Shown here: piece by piece, positions 8,442 through 17,443 of the stretch
Numbering within the stretch: the first letter of the stretch is position 1
Layout of the letters: the number at the start of each line of letters is the position of its first letter
Origin: an uncultured Flavobacteriales bacterium
Lineage (GTDB): Bacteria; Bacteroidota; Bacteroidia; Flavobacteriales_D; Sanyastnellaceae
NCBI GenBank assembly: GCA_943787435.1
Contig: CALSMK010000004.1
Coordinates: 1-39,223 of the forward strand
DNA length: 39,223 nucleotides
Direction: 5' to 3'
The notes under the pieces: generated by a model
What the model saw: the letters and a program-made list of their open reading frames with translations, nothing else
Told to the model about the DNA's origin: nothing
The model's database searches: none
Position numbers and translations under genes: made by a program

Positions 8442-10601
8442 ATGAAAATGCCCATCCGCCCCCTCGTCATGCTCGGCATGATGTTTTGTTCGTTCCAAAC
8501 TCAATCTCAATGTGAAGCCGACCACACCATCGTGATGGCCGACTACTACTTCGCTCCGGCGGAGCTCACCATCCTGCCAGGTGAAACCGTAGCCTTCGTC
8601 AACGTACAAGGCACACACGACGTCGACGGGATCACCAACACGCTCACCGGCGAGCCGTGGAACAACCCAGCCGAGTTCTACCTCGAGCAAACCGAGGGAA
8701 CGGAGGAAGGCACCTGCATGGGCGTCGTGACCTTCGACATCCCCGGGGTCTACAACTTCGACTCGAGCATCGGCTTCCAGGCCCAACTCGGGATGGTCGG
8801 CTCCATCACCGTCGACGCTTTTACGCTCTTGGATCTGATGCTGAGCTGGAATGGCAACGACACCGCCCCTGGAGCATGGCAGTCGACATACTGCATGCAG
8901 TTTGTCTGCACTTCCTGCGCCGCAGCCCTCGGCGGCATTGGCGAATACACCGTCTTCCTTCCCAATGACAATGCGGTGGACGCCCTGGGTGACCTGATGA
9001 ATTTGAACCAATTCGACATGCTCGCCATCCCCGATTTCCAGGACATCCTAGAGTACCACATCGTGGAAGGCGTCTATCTGGCCGAAGACCTAGAACCGGG
9101 CATGGTGTTGCCCACGTTGAATGGTGAAGGTGCACTGGTGGGCGAGAATGCGGGCGGGTTGACCATCGACGGGGTCAACATCGTCGAGACCAACTACACG
9201 GCGGACAATGGGGTCATCCACATCATCGACTACGGCATGGCCCCTTCCACCTCCCCGGAAGCGACCGTTTACCAAATCGTGGTGGACAGTCCAGACCATA
9301 CCCTGTTCGAGCAAGAGATCAACGCCAATCTGCTCAACGACGACCTCATCGGCCAACCCGTCATCAACAACAACGAATACGCACCCGGTCACTTCACGGT
9401 CTTTGCCCCCACCGACGACGCCATCTTCGCTTTTGCGGAGGAGAACGGATTCGACGACGTGGACGACCTCTTCGACTCTCCATACTGGGACGAGATCTTG
9501 CGCCGACACATCGTGGAGACGCCACTGACCAGCGACCAGCTCAGCAACAACGGCCTGCTTGTCAGTTATGGAGGTGAAAACATCTTCACCTTCGTCAATG
9601 ACGAAGGCATTTTTGTAGAAAACGCCCAGGTCACCGCACCCGATCTGCTCGCCTACAACGGTGTTGTTCACGTCATCAACGAGGTCATCGACTTCGAGTT
9701 CCCCAATCCTGTGGGCACTTGTGGCACCTGGACCTTGAATATGTATGCACCCGAAGGCGACGGCTGGAGTGGCGTGATGCAAGTGTTGGTAGACAATGTC
9801 CTCGTGGGAGAACCCACCCTACAAGACGGCTTCTCCGACAGCTATGCATTCGCCGTAAACGAAGGGTCGAGCGTCGACATGAACTACATTTCTCAGTTCG
9901 CCGGATGGCCCGGCAACTTCGAGGTCGTGGATGCCGAAGGGACCATCCTGTTCGACTCCGACTCTCCGGCCAACTCAAACTCCCAGTATGGAACTGCAGC
10001 AGGGGTATACGGGCTGAAGGCATGCTCGGCGGCACCCGAGTGCAGCCAAATCAAGGTCACCCTCTATTCGGATTACGACGGCTGGGATCTGGCGAACCTG
10101 CTCGTCTATGATGGGCCCGCCCTTGTAGACGTCATTGGGGGCTTCTGGTTCAATGGAGAGGCCCTCATTGGATACGTGGACATTCAAAATGGAGACGATG
10201 TGGACTTTGAGGTAAATGGTGGCTATTATTCTACCTCTTACAGCTATAAAGTGGAAGATGGAGATGGCAATATCTTGGTCGACCAAGTCGAGCAGAATGT
10301 GCCTGCCGAGGACGTTTTTGGTGTCGTCATCTGCGCTGCGACAGGCATCGCCGAAGAATCTGGCCTGAAGGAGGTCCAATTTGTTCCAAACCCCGCTGAA
10401 GGGTCCGTTGTGCTTTCTGGCGTCGCGGCAGATGTTAACTGGACCCTGTCCGTCCGCACCCTCTTGGGCCAAGAGGTCCTGTTTCAGAAAGGCCAAGGAC
10501 AAGCCACCTTGGATTTGAGCCGCTTGCCAACGGGCACCTATCTCGGGCAAATGCAAACCCAAGAAGGCTCCAGCCAAACCCTTCGCCTCGTGGTGCGGTA
10601 A
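8442..10601 (+). CDS. Cupredoxin-like / double fasciclin surface protein with T9SS sorting domain
   Basis: 719 residues from the ATG at 8442; an upstream TTG at 8424 is unlikely. After the signal peptide (cut near QSQ/CEAD), residues 28-126 form a plastocyanin-like domain (ADYYFAPAELTILPGETVAF, THDV with H59, LGMVGSI with M118). The C-terminal Cys and His copper ligands are replaced by Asp/Ser and Phe, so copper binding is doubtful. Residues 127-268 and 273-417 are two FAS1 domains (YTVFLPNDNAVDAL, YHIVEG; TVFAPTDDAIFAF, RRHIVE, YNGVVHVIN). Residues 427-527 and 534-632 are two copies of an unnamed beta-rich module with a shared DGW motif. Residues 645-719 are a T9SS type A sorting domain (FVPNPAEGSVVLSG, LPTGTYLGQ). 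A role in adhesion at the cell surface is likely, but the target is unknown. Confidence 0.88.
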   Translation: MKMPIRPLVMLGMMFCSFQTQSQCEADHTIVMADYYFAPAELTILPGETVAFVNVQGTHDVDGITNTLTGEPWNNPAEFYLEQTEGTEEGTCMGVVTFDIPGVYNFDSSIGFQAQLGMVGSITVDAFTLLDLMLSWNGNDTAPGAWQSTYCMQFVCTSCAAALGGIGEYTVFLPNDNAVDALGDLMNLNQFDMLAIPDFQDILEYHIVEGVYLAEDLEPGMVLPTLNGEGALVGENAGGLTIDGVNIVETNYTADNGVIHIIDYGMAPSTSPEATVYQIVVDSPDHTLFEQEINANLLNDDLIGQPVINNNEYAPGHFTVFAPTDDAIFAFAEENGFDDVDDLFDSPYWDEILRRHIVETPLTSDQLSNNGLLVSYGGENIFTFVNDEGIFVENAQVTAPDLLAYNGVVHVINEVIDFEFPNPVGTCGTWTLNMYAPEGDGWSGVMQVLVDNVLVGEPTLQDGFSDSYAFAVNEGSSVDMNYISQFAGWPGNFEVVDAEGTILFDSDSPANSNSQYGTAAGVYGLKACSAAPECSQIKVTLYSDYDGWDLANLLVYDGPALVDVIGGFWFNGEALIGYVDIQNGDDVDFEVNGGYYSTSYSYKVEDGDGNILVDQVEQNVPAEDVFGVVICAATGIAEESGLKEVQFVPNPAEGSVVLSGVAADVNWTLSVRTLLGQEVLFQKGQGQATLDLSRLPTGTYLGQMQTQEGSSQTLRLVVR

Positions 10602-10651
10602 CCATTTCCTTCATGGTCCGTGCTGTACCTTCAGCGCCTGCGAATCGCGCC

Positions 10652-13081
10652 ATGAAAAATGTCCTCAAAGCGCTCGGCCTGTTGGTGGTCTTGCTGATCC
10701 TGTGCACCCTCGTCTTTGTTCAATCGAGCGGAACCGATTACAGTTTTACGCTGAAATCCGATGCCGTGTCGGCGCCCGTCGACATCGTCTTTGACGACAT
10801 GGGCGTGCCGCACATTTATGCGGAAAAAGAAGCAGATGCCATGTATGCCTTGGGCTACGTGCATGCCGCTGAACGGCTTTGGCAAATGGACCTTCTGCGC
10901 CGCGCAGGTGGCGGTGAGCTCTCTGCCTTGCTGGGTCCCGATATGATCGAAAACGACCAATACTTGCGCACGCTGGGCATGAACGAAGCAGCTCAAGGCG
11001 TCGCCGAAGATTTCCTTGCCCAAGCTCCGTCGCAAATTCAATCGGCCATGGCGGCCTACCTCGAGGGCATCAATCGGTTCATCGCCGAAGGAGACACCCC
11101 TTTGGAGTACAGATTGCTGGGCACCGAACCCGAACCCTTCGACACGCACGATGTCTATTGCGCCACAGGATTCATGGCTTACAGCTTTGCCATTCACCTC
11201 AAAACCGAACCCATCCTGGACTGGATGAAGCAAAACTTAGGTCCGGCTTACATGGCGGATCTCGCCCTCGGACCAGATGGGTTTACCCGGATCCCCGTCT
11301 TTGGCGGGACAGGGGACTCATTGACCCCAGCGCCAGCGCCATCGGAAGTCACCGCCCGTGCTGCACAACGTCAAAAACAAGACTTGAGCGGCATTTCATC
11401 CAGGGCCCACCGGTTGGACGCCCTGCGTCCTGTTCCTCAATGGCTGGGCTCCAACGCGTGGGTCATCGGTGGCGATAAAACGGCCAGCGGAAAGGTCATC
11501 TTCTGCAACGATGCCCACATGGGGTATGCCCAGCCCTCCGTGTGGTACGAAGCACACATCGTGACCCCAGAGCTGGAGTACTATGGCAACCACATTGGTG
11601 GACTCCCCTTCCCTGCCATTGGCCACACCCGCCACCACAGTTGGGGCATCACCATGTTTGTGAACGACGACATCGACCTCTACGCAGAGACCATTGAAGG
11701 CGACCAATACCTCTATGGTGGCCAGTGGCGCGACCTCACGATTCAAACCGAAACCATTGAAGTGGCGGGTAGCGACGATGTGACCTTCGAGCTCCGAAAA
11801 ACCCACCATGGCCCCTTGATTGACGACAATCTGGCCATGTGGTGGACATTCACGCAGCATCCAGAAAACCGACTCCACGAGGCGTTTTATGGCTTTTCTC
11901 GGGCCCACAATATGGATGAAGTGCAAGCTGCGGCATCCATGATGCACGCACCCGGAATCAACCTGATGTATGGCGATGATGAAGGCAACATCGCTTGGTG
12001 GGCTTCGGCAAAACTGCCCATCCGACCCGAACACGTGGACACCAAGACCTCCATCGATGGCAGCGACCCCGCGAACGAGCCCCAGGGCTGGTATCCTTTT
12101 TCACGCAATCCACAATCGGTGAATCCCCCCCAAGGCTATGTGTACTCAGCCAACAACGCTCCAGACAGCGTAGCCGGCATTCACTATCCAGGACACTACT
12201 ATGCTGGAAACACCCGAGGCGCTGGGATCATGCAGGCCATGGAGGCCAAAGACGACTGGACGCTGGCCGACGCCCAAGCCTTGCAACTCGACCACCATTC
12301 GCCCGTTTACCAAAGCAACTGCAAGGCCTTAATCGGCCTGATCCAGACCGATGGATTGAACCCCGATGAATTGGAAACCCTCCAAGTCTTGCAGGGCTGG
12401 GATGGAAGTCACCTGGCCGAGGACATTGCGCCAACCCTTTACTACCGATGGATGTACCGGACCATCGAAGGGGCCATGGCCGATGAATTTGAGCAAGCCG
12501 CAGACAGCAGCGCCGCCGAAAAATTCGAGACGTGGCACCGCACGATTGTCAGTGAGAACTCTTTTCCTCGCCTGCTGGACAACCCGAACTCTCCTTGGTG
12601 GGACCATGCCTCTACCCCCGAAACCGAATCAGCCGGGGACATCATCACCGCTTCCTTTGTCACAGCGCTCAACGATGTAAAAACCGCCCTTGGCTCGGAC
12701 ATGAGCCATTGGCAATATGAAAGACTGCACACCGTCACCCACAAACACGCCATGGCGGATGTCCCTGTTTTGGGCCCTTGGCTCAGCGTTGGGCCCTTTG
12801 GCCTGGGTGCGGCCAAAGATGCCTTGTGCAAGTACGAGTTCAAGTTGAAGAAAGAAGTGGACTACAGCGTCTTCTCGGGTCCCTCCATGCGCATCGGCAT
12901 CGACTTCGCCAACATCGATGCGGCAGAAAGCATCCTTCCTACTGGACAATCGGGAAATGCATTTAGTCCTTACTATCAGAACCAGGCCCCCCTCTATCAC
13001 TCCGGTTTGTTCCGCCCCATGCGCATGGACCCAGACGACATTGTGGCCCATGCTTCAGCCACCGCTACCGTCAAGCCGTAA
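10652..13081 (+). CDS. Penicillin acylase family (S45) Ntn hydrolase
   Basis: 809 residues, the usual length for the family. An in-frame ATG at 10613 is possible, but the ATG at 10652 directly begins a hydrophobic signal or anchor (MKNVLKALGLLVVLLILCTL). Family motifs follow: DDMGVPHIYAEKEADAMYALG, HAAERLWQMDLLRRAGGGELS, and at the junction LGSNAWVIGGDKTASG, where S267 after the Gly is the expected autoprocessing nucleophile that heads the beta chain. NDAHMG is the conserved Asn/Asp region after it. The precursor would be exported and cut into two chains. It hydrolyses an amide bond; in the wider family the substrates are acyl-homoserine lactones, beta-lactams or N-acyl amino acids, and the sequence does not say which. 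It follows the fasciclin gene by 51 bases. Confidence 0.9.
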   Translation: MKNVLKALGLLVVLLILCTLVFVQSSGTDYSFTLKSDAVSAPVDIVFDDMGVPHIYAEKEADAMYALGYVHAAERLWQMDLLRRAGGGELSALLGPDMIENDQYLRTLGMNEAAQGVAEDFLAQAPSQIQSAMAAYLEGINRFIAEGDTPLEYRLLGTEPEPFDTHDVYCATGFMAYSFAIHLKTEPILDWMKQNLGPAYMADLALGPDGFTRIPVFGGTGDSLTPAPAPSEVTARAAQRQKQDLSGISSRAHRLDALRPVPQWLGSNAWVIGGDKTASGKVIFCNDAHMGYAQPSVWYEAHIVTPELEYYGNHIGGLPFPAIGHTRHHSWGITMFVNDDIDLYAETIEGDQYLYGGQWRDLTIQTETIEVAGSDDVTFELRKTHHGPLIDDNLAMWWTFTQHPENRLHEAFYGFSRAHNMDEVQAAASMMHAPGINLMYGDDEGNIAWWASAKLPIRPEHVDTKTSIDGSDPANEPQGWYPFSRNPQSVNPPQGYVYSANNAPDSVAGIHYPGHYYAGNTRGAGIMQAMEAKDDWTLADAQALQLDHHSPVYQSNCKALIGLIQTDGLNPDELETLQVLQGWDGSHLAEDIAPTLYYRWMYRTIEGAMADEFEQAADSSAAEKFETWHRTIVSENSFPRLLDNPNSPWWDHASTPETESAGDIITASFVTALNDVKTALGSDMSHWQYERLHTVTHKHAMADVPVLGPWLSVGPFGLGAAKDALCKYEFKLKKEVDYSVFSGPSMRIGIDFANIDAAESILPTGQSGNAFSPYYQNQAPLYHSGLFRPMRMDPDDIVAHASATATVKP

Positions 13082-13092
13082 AGCAAGAAACC

Positions 13093-13670
13093 ATGGGAAT
13101 CAAAGCCAGTATTTTGCTGCTCTACTTCTCCTGATTTCGGGGGCGTCATGCGCTCAAGGAAAAGGAATGAAAGAGTCCTACATTGAATCCAACTGGGGAT
13201 TCGCCCTCATTGGTGACTTTGACGCCTCGAGCTCCAGCAGCATCAATGTTCTTCCTTTTCCAGGCACGTCCATTCTCGTTGGCCAACGAAAATATTTCAG
13301 CGACCACGGGTTCATCGATGCTCAAATCGGACTGGCTTTCCCCAGCATTGCAACCGCCAAAATCGGCGCCGGCCATACCGGTCAAAATGGTGGGCATTTC
13401 TCCGCTGGCTTGAGGCTTTTCCCCACCCATGCCTACATCCAAACAGGCCTTCCTACAAAACGCTGTAACCGCGATATCAGTGCAAAAAAACAAAGGCGGC
13501 TAGAGCGCAGGGGCAAAAGCGCGGCTGACATCAAATGCTCAGAATGGGCATTTTCTTTGGAATTATCGCCATTATTATTCCGCGACTTGTTTCAACTCAA
13601 TGAGAACTTGCGGACGTTCTCGTTGTATTCCGCTGCCATGTTGACCGCGGGTCACCGTTGGATCTTCTAA
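13093..13670 (+). CDS. Small secreted/outer-membrane-like protein, start out of frame
   Basis: The body of the protein runs from GKGMKESYIESNWGFALIG to HRWIF in the frame of the ATG at 13167. Upstream in that frame lies a good signal peptide end (FAALLLLISGASCAQ) with no start codon. The ATG at 13093 (MGIKASI), 12 bases after the acylase stop, is in another frame. Adding one T to the four-T run at 13112-13115 would join the two into a 192-residue precursor. The mature part is Gly- and aromatic-rich, with a terminal Phe, as in small outer-membrane beta-barrels, but I do not recognise the family. A basic stretch (KKQRRLERRGKSA) lies in the middle. It is probably co-transcribed with the acylase. 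Confidence 0.6.
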
Positions 13671-13697
13671 AATCACCTTCGAGGGGAACAAATTGCA

Positions 13698-13727
13698 TTG
13701 ACCCCTCATCGGCTTCCACTAATTTCG
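13698..13727 (+). promoter_or_regulatory. Putative promoter of the metal-uptake unit
   Basis: TTG at 13698-13700 and TAATTTCG at 13720-13727 are separated by 19 bases, the spacing of the Bacteroidota -33/-7 promoter; the -7 box differs from TAnnTTTG in one base. It ends four bases before the ATG at 13732, so the transcript would be leaderless or nearly so. No recognisable Fur or Zur box is seen. Confidence 0.35.
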
Positions 13728-13731
13728 CTCC

Positions 13732-14112
13732 ATGAAAGTGACTCAGACCCGCATCTTGGCATCAGCGATGATGGCATTGTGGGCATTGGTCACGGGCCTT
13801 CAAGTGGGACACGAGTGGTCGCACCATTCCCACGGACATGCTCACCCCCATTCTTGCTCGGTTCATTCACCGCAGCCTGAATCTTCGGTTCAAAGTGGAC
13901 TTGACGAATCAGCCAACACTTGGACCTCAAGTGAAGCTGTATGTGCCATCTGCGACTGGGAATTCGCTCCTCAATGGGACGATTTGGAGGTCGCGATTGT
14001 GCCGGAAGGCATCGGGATGTTTGTCCCGACAACCTTGGGCTCCACATCGGAGTCTTTGGTGAAGAACGTGGGCCGAAAGGCCCACAGTCTGAGAGGACCG
14101 CCGAGCGCTTAA
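13732..14112 (+). CDS. His/Cys-rich exported protein next to a TonB receptor
   Basis: 126 residues. An N-terminal hydrophobic segment (ILASAMMALWALVTGLQ) should export or anchor it. Then comes a likely metal-binding stretch, HEWSHHSHGHAHPHSCSVH (near residues 27-45), with seven His and one Cys. A second cluster, CAICDWEF, lies near residue 72. Small His-rich proteins with a C-x-I-C-D motif are common beside TonB-dependent receptors and metal pathways in Bacteroidota. The receptor gene begins 38 bases downstream. The position and His content suggest periplasmic binding or sensing of a transition metal (Zn, Cu, Ni or Fe), but which one cannot be read from the sequence. Confidence 0.7.
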   Translation: MKVTQTRILASAMMALWALVTGLQVGHEWSHHSHGHAHPHSCSVHSPQPESSVQSGLDESANTWTSSEAVCAICDWEFAPQWDDLEVAIVPEGIGMFVPTTLGSTSESLVKNVGRKAHSLRGPPSA

Positions 14113-14150
14113 AGCGTTTACTGAGTCCCTCATTCATCCCCCATTTCTTC

Positions 14151-16472
14151 ATGTTCCTTTTACAAAGGGCATGGAAAACCGTGGCCTGTGCGTGTGGACC
14201 AAGTCCTGTCGCATGGCGCTGGACTTGGCTGAGTCTGCTGGCTTTTGTGTTCATCACAAATGGCGCCATTGGACAATCCCCCACCCGCGTAGATGGTCAC
14301 GTGATCCACGCCCAAAATCACAGCTCCTGTGGTGATGCCCTGGTATGGGCATGGCCCTGTGGAAGCCCTTTTGCAACCAACGAAGACGGCTGGTTCGACG
14401 CTTTCTGTCCAGAAGGCATTGACTCCCTGACTGTGGTGGCACATGGCCACCCAGTGGCCACGGTCTTCACCCTGGGAAGACAACACGTGGACGTTTCACT
14501 GGCTCCATGGTCAGTGGGCTTGGAAGCGGCTTTTGTAGAGGGGTTGAATCCAGAGAACCACCCCGAATCTCAATCGGTTTCTGCAGCTCCTGACTTCATG
14601 ACCATGCTCGACCGCACACCTGGCATCCGCAGTTTGGACCTGGGCGCCGGGATGATTCAACCCGTTCTCCGCGGGCTGATGGGCACCCGTGTGGCCATTC
14701 TTGAAGACGGTGTCCCCCAACAAGGGAGCCGATGGGGAGCGGACCATGGCGCCATCGTAGACCCTGAACTCTACGGTCAACTGAAATGGGTGCCTGGCGG
14801 CGGTCATGTGTGGTTGGGGCCATCGGCCATGGGAGGCGGTTTGCAGCTCACTTCGCATCCTTGGCTTTCCAAAAACGGAAGCGAAACCCGGTCGGCCTTG
14901 GGATACAGAGTGGGAGATGGACGTGCCAAAGTTCGTGTGCTGCATCTGTCGAGAACAGAGTCGTCCCAATGGCACGTGGGCGTCTCTGCAACGGTTTTTG
15001 GAGACCGCAACGTTCCACAATCGTCCTTCCAATACTTGGGAAGGCGCTATGAACTCCGCAGTGGGCGGCTGCCCAATACTGGAGGACGTGCGGCCCATGC
15101 CACAGCAGGGTACCGAAAAAGGCTGTCCAGCGACGGCGTCTTGTCTTTTACCCTGAGGGCTTCTGACTTGATTCAAGGGCTCTTTCCAGGCATTGTTGGA
15201 CTTCCCGAACAAGGCGACTTGTTGGGCGATGGCCTTCCTTATGCCATTGCACTGCCCGCTCAGCAAGCAAGAAGAATCCAATGGGGCGGAAAATGGACCC
15301 ATCCAGGGCGGTTTCACCGAACCGTGAAATGGTCATTGGCCCAATATGACCGCCAAGAAACCGCACCACCACATGCCCATGGTTGGGGGCCCCTGCCCGA
15401 TTCCGATGTCAGCCTTCGGCTGAGGGAAGCCACAGCCTTCTTGGAATCCAAATGGGAAGGCAACCACGGCGCCTTCGGTTTTCAATTCGAATCGCTTCGA
15501 GGAACGTCCAGTGGCTGGGAATTTTTGATTCCCAATCACACCCGCGATCGAATCTCCGCCATCGGCGAATGGCAACCCCGAAAAGGAAACATTGGAATTC
15601 GTTTAGACGGCATTCGCGTTTCTCATGATGCCCATACTGAATCCCTCTACGCGTCCAACGGAAGTGTGATTGGAGAAGACCAAAGAACCCGCTCCATGCA
15701 GCGATTTATGCCCAGCATGGCCTTGACTTGGTCTCACCCCTGGCCCACTCACCCGCTTTGGTCAGGTCAGTGGACCACTGCAGTGTACACCCGAGCTCCT
15801 GACAACTATGCTTTGGGTGGAAATGGCATCCACCACGGGACTTTCCGCTTTGAACAAGGTCAAGATCAACTCAACCCGGAGAAAAGCCTTGAAGCGCGAA
15901 TCCAATTGAACCGGCGTCCTGAACTGGAGTCCAAAGGAATCACCATGGATTTCAGCGGTTTCGCTGCGTTCCATGACGGTTTCATTCACCTGGCTCCAAC
16001 CGCCCGATTCGCTCCGATTTCTCATGCTGGACAAGTCTATGCTTTTGAAGCCACCGATGCGCTCCGAACCGGCATGGAGGCCACTGTGGGTCTACCTGTG
16101 GGCCGCAGCACGGCTTCCGGAACTGCAGTTTTGCTGGGGCAATGGGCATTGAATTCAGGACTGGGACTGCCCTTCACCCCGCCTGCGGAATGGAGGACTT
16201 CCCTTCGGACTCCCTTTCAAGAAAGAGGTTGGATCACGCTGCGTCATCGCCTGATCGCCACTTCATATATCACGGCCAGAAATGAAGAAAGCACCCCAGG
16301 TGCTTCTCTGTTTGGCCTTGAAGCAGGATGGCAATCCGAAGCCATTCAGCTCTCCCTGAACATCGACAACCTACTGAACCAAGCTTGGCTTGACCACACC
16401 AGTGCTTACCGCGCTCTGGGGCTGGTTACGCAGGGCCGATGGGCCTCCCTTCAATTGGCCCTGAATTTTTAG
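14151..16472 (+). CDS. TonB-dependent outer-membrane receptor, probable metal or chelate transporter
   Basis: 773 residues from the ATG at 14151. The open frame reaches back to 13941, but the earlier part is another reading of the His-rich gene. The signal peptide ends near ITNGAIGQ. An N-terminal carboxypeptidase-regulatory-like segment is followed by a plug (DFMTMLDRTPGIRSLDLGAG, VLRGLMGTRVAILEDGVPQQ, PSAMGGGLQL), and then a long beta-barrel ending in RWASLQLALNF with the usual terminal Phe. It takes up a ligand using the TonB/ExbBD energy system, which is not in this window. It lies between a His-rich protein and a DUF4625-like lipoprotein, which fits metal uptake better than sugar uptake. 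Confidence 0.88.
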   Translation: MFLLQRAWKTVACACGPSPVAWRWTWLSLLAFVFITNGAIGQSPTRVDGHVIHAQNHSSCGDALVWAWPCGSPFATNEDGWFDAFCPEGIDSLTVVAHGHPVATVFTLGRQHVDVSLAPWSVGLEAAFVEGLNPENHPESQSVSAAPDFMTMLDRTPGIRSLDLGAGMIQPVLRGLMGTRVAILEDGVPQQGSRWGADHGAIVDPELYGQLKWVPGGGHVWLGPSAMGGGLQLTSHPWLSKNGSETRSALGYRVGDGRAKVRVLHLSRTESSQWHVGVSATVFGDRNVPQSSFQYLGRRYELRSGRLPNTGGRAAHATAGYRKRLSSDGVLSFTLRASDLIQGLFPGIVGLPEQGDLLGDGLPYAIALPAQQARRIQWGGKWTHPGRFHRTVKWSLAQYDRQETAPPHAHGWGPLPDSDVSLRLREATAFLESKWEGNHGAFGFQFESLRGTSSGWEFLIPNHTRDRISAIGEWQPRKGNIGIRLDGIRVSHDAHTESLYASNGSVIGEDQRTRSMQRFMPSMALTWSHPWPTHPLWSGQWTTAVYTRAPDNYALGGNGIHHGTFRFEQGQDQLNPEKSLEARIQLNRRPELESKGITMDFSGFAAFHDGFIHLAPTARFAPISHAGQVYAFEATDALRTGMEATVGLPVGRSTASGTAVLLGQWALNSGLGLPFTPPAEWRTSLRTPFQERGWITLRHRLIATSYITARNEESTPGASLFGLEAGWQSEAIQLSLNIDNLLNQAWLDHTSAYRALGLVTQGRWASLQLALNF

Positions 16473-16508
16473 AACACAACAACAACAACACACCTAAATC
16501 AAAACACC

Positions 16509-17321
16509 ATGAACATTCACAACAACCAATGGGGATATGCTCCCTGCCTCTTTTTCTTGGCTTGTCTCTTTCTCACAGCCTGCAGTTCTTCAGACACCAC
16601 CCCTCCCACAGTTTGCACCGCCAGCGACTCCTCTTTGCCCAGTGTCCTGATGGACGAAGTGGAAGCCGAGGCTGGCAGCAGCGTCACCATCACAGACACC
16701 TTCTGCGATGATGAAGGACTGAGCGAGGTACGTTGGGACCTTCACTCTGCAGAGGGCCATGCCCACGAGGAAGATGGTGAAATCGAAGACGAAGGGTTTG
16801 TCCTTCATTCTGGCACCAACTGGGCCGAGTTGGAGGTCCGGCTGATCAGCGGAACTTCATCCACCGAAGAATGGACCGTTGACGTGCCCGCCGATGTACG
16901 CGGCATTTGGGACATTGTCGCTTCCCTCGTGGACGAGGAAGGCAACGCTGCACCCGATGTCGTTTGCCAACTGCACGTAGAAAACGACTTCATTCCAGAA
17001 TTCAACCTGACTTTGGTCAATGGCGTTGACCCTGCCACCTGGGAGGGAGAACCAGAATGGGCCGAAGGATCAACCGTGACCTTGGAAGGAACCGTTTCCG
17101 ATTCAGACGGCTTGAGCTCGGCTTCCATTTCTCTGGTCCAAGAGTCCGATGAAATGGAGGTGTGGTCTGCGGAATTGACGCCCGACGGGGCCACAAGCCT
17201 GCCATTTTCAGTCGAGGTAACCATTCCTGTGGGTGCCAGTGGTGAGTACCACTTGGAGATGGTGGCCACAGACCTCAACGGGGTCAGCATGGAAACCGGT
17301 TTTCATGCGGAAGTAGAGTAA
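16509..17321 (+). CDS. DUF4625-like lipoprotein with two tandem domains
   Basis: 270 residues. The lipobox L-T-A-C (LFLTACSSSD) predicts a lipid-anchored protein of the outer membrane. Residues about 45-155 and 160-270 have the same layout: acidic start, then G-S-x-V-T-x-x-x-x-x-D-D/S-x-G-L-S (GSSVTITDTFCDDEGLSEV and GSTVTLEGTVSDSDGLSSA). The first copy continues with WDLHSAEGHAHEED, the His-bearing core typical of DUF4625; in the second copy the His residues are gone. DUF4625 proteins are known mainly from Bacteroidota, with no established function. The gene starts 36 bases after the TonB receptor, preceded by a G-free leader rich in CAA. A role as surface partner of the receptor is inference. 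Confidence 0.75.
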   Translation: MNIHNNQWGYAPCLFFLACLFLTACSSSDTTPPTVCTASDSSLPSVLMDEVEAEAGSSVTITDTFCDDEGLSEVRWDLHSAEGHAHEEDGEIEDEGFVLHSGTNWAELEVRLISGTSSTEEWTVDVPADVRGIWDIVASLVDEEGNAAPDVVCQLHVENDFIPEFNLTLVNGVDPATWEGEPEWAEGSTVTLEGTVSDSDGLSSASISLVQESDEMEVWSAELTPDGATSLPFSVEVTIPVGASGEYHLEMVATDLNGVSMETGFHAEVE

Positions 17322-17342
17322 CCCCTTTTCCTTTTTTAGAAC

Positions 17343-17387
17343 GATGGCCCGAAGGTCTGTTCACGTCGAACAGAACTTCGGGCCGTC
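17343..17387 (+). terminator. Long stem-loop after the metal-uptake unit
   Basis: A hairpin of about 20 pairs: GATGGCCCGAAG pairs with CTTCGGGCCGTC (one G-T pair), then one G-A mismatch, then TCTGTTC with GAACAGA around the loop ACGTC. It lies 22 bases after the stop at 17321, so it probably ends transcription, but no T-run follows. It could instead shield the 3' end of the messenger. Confidence 0.5.
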
Positions 17388-17443
17388 TTATGGCTGCCAC
17401 CCAAAGAAACAAGCGTCCGCCAAATGGGCCATAATTTGCACCC

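Noticed and set aside
16473-16508. Short (CAA)n tract as a microsatellite or phase-variation tract
   Set aside because: It lies in the leader, is short, and fits the general CA-rich leader style here; no frame or promoter spacing depends on it.
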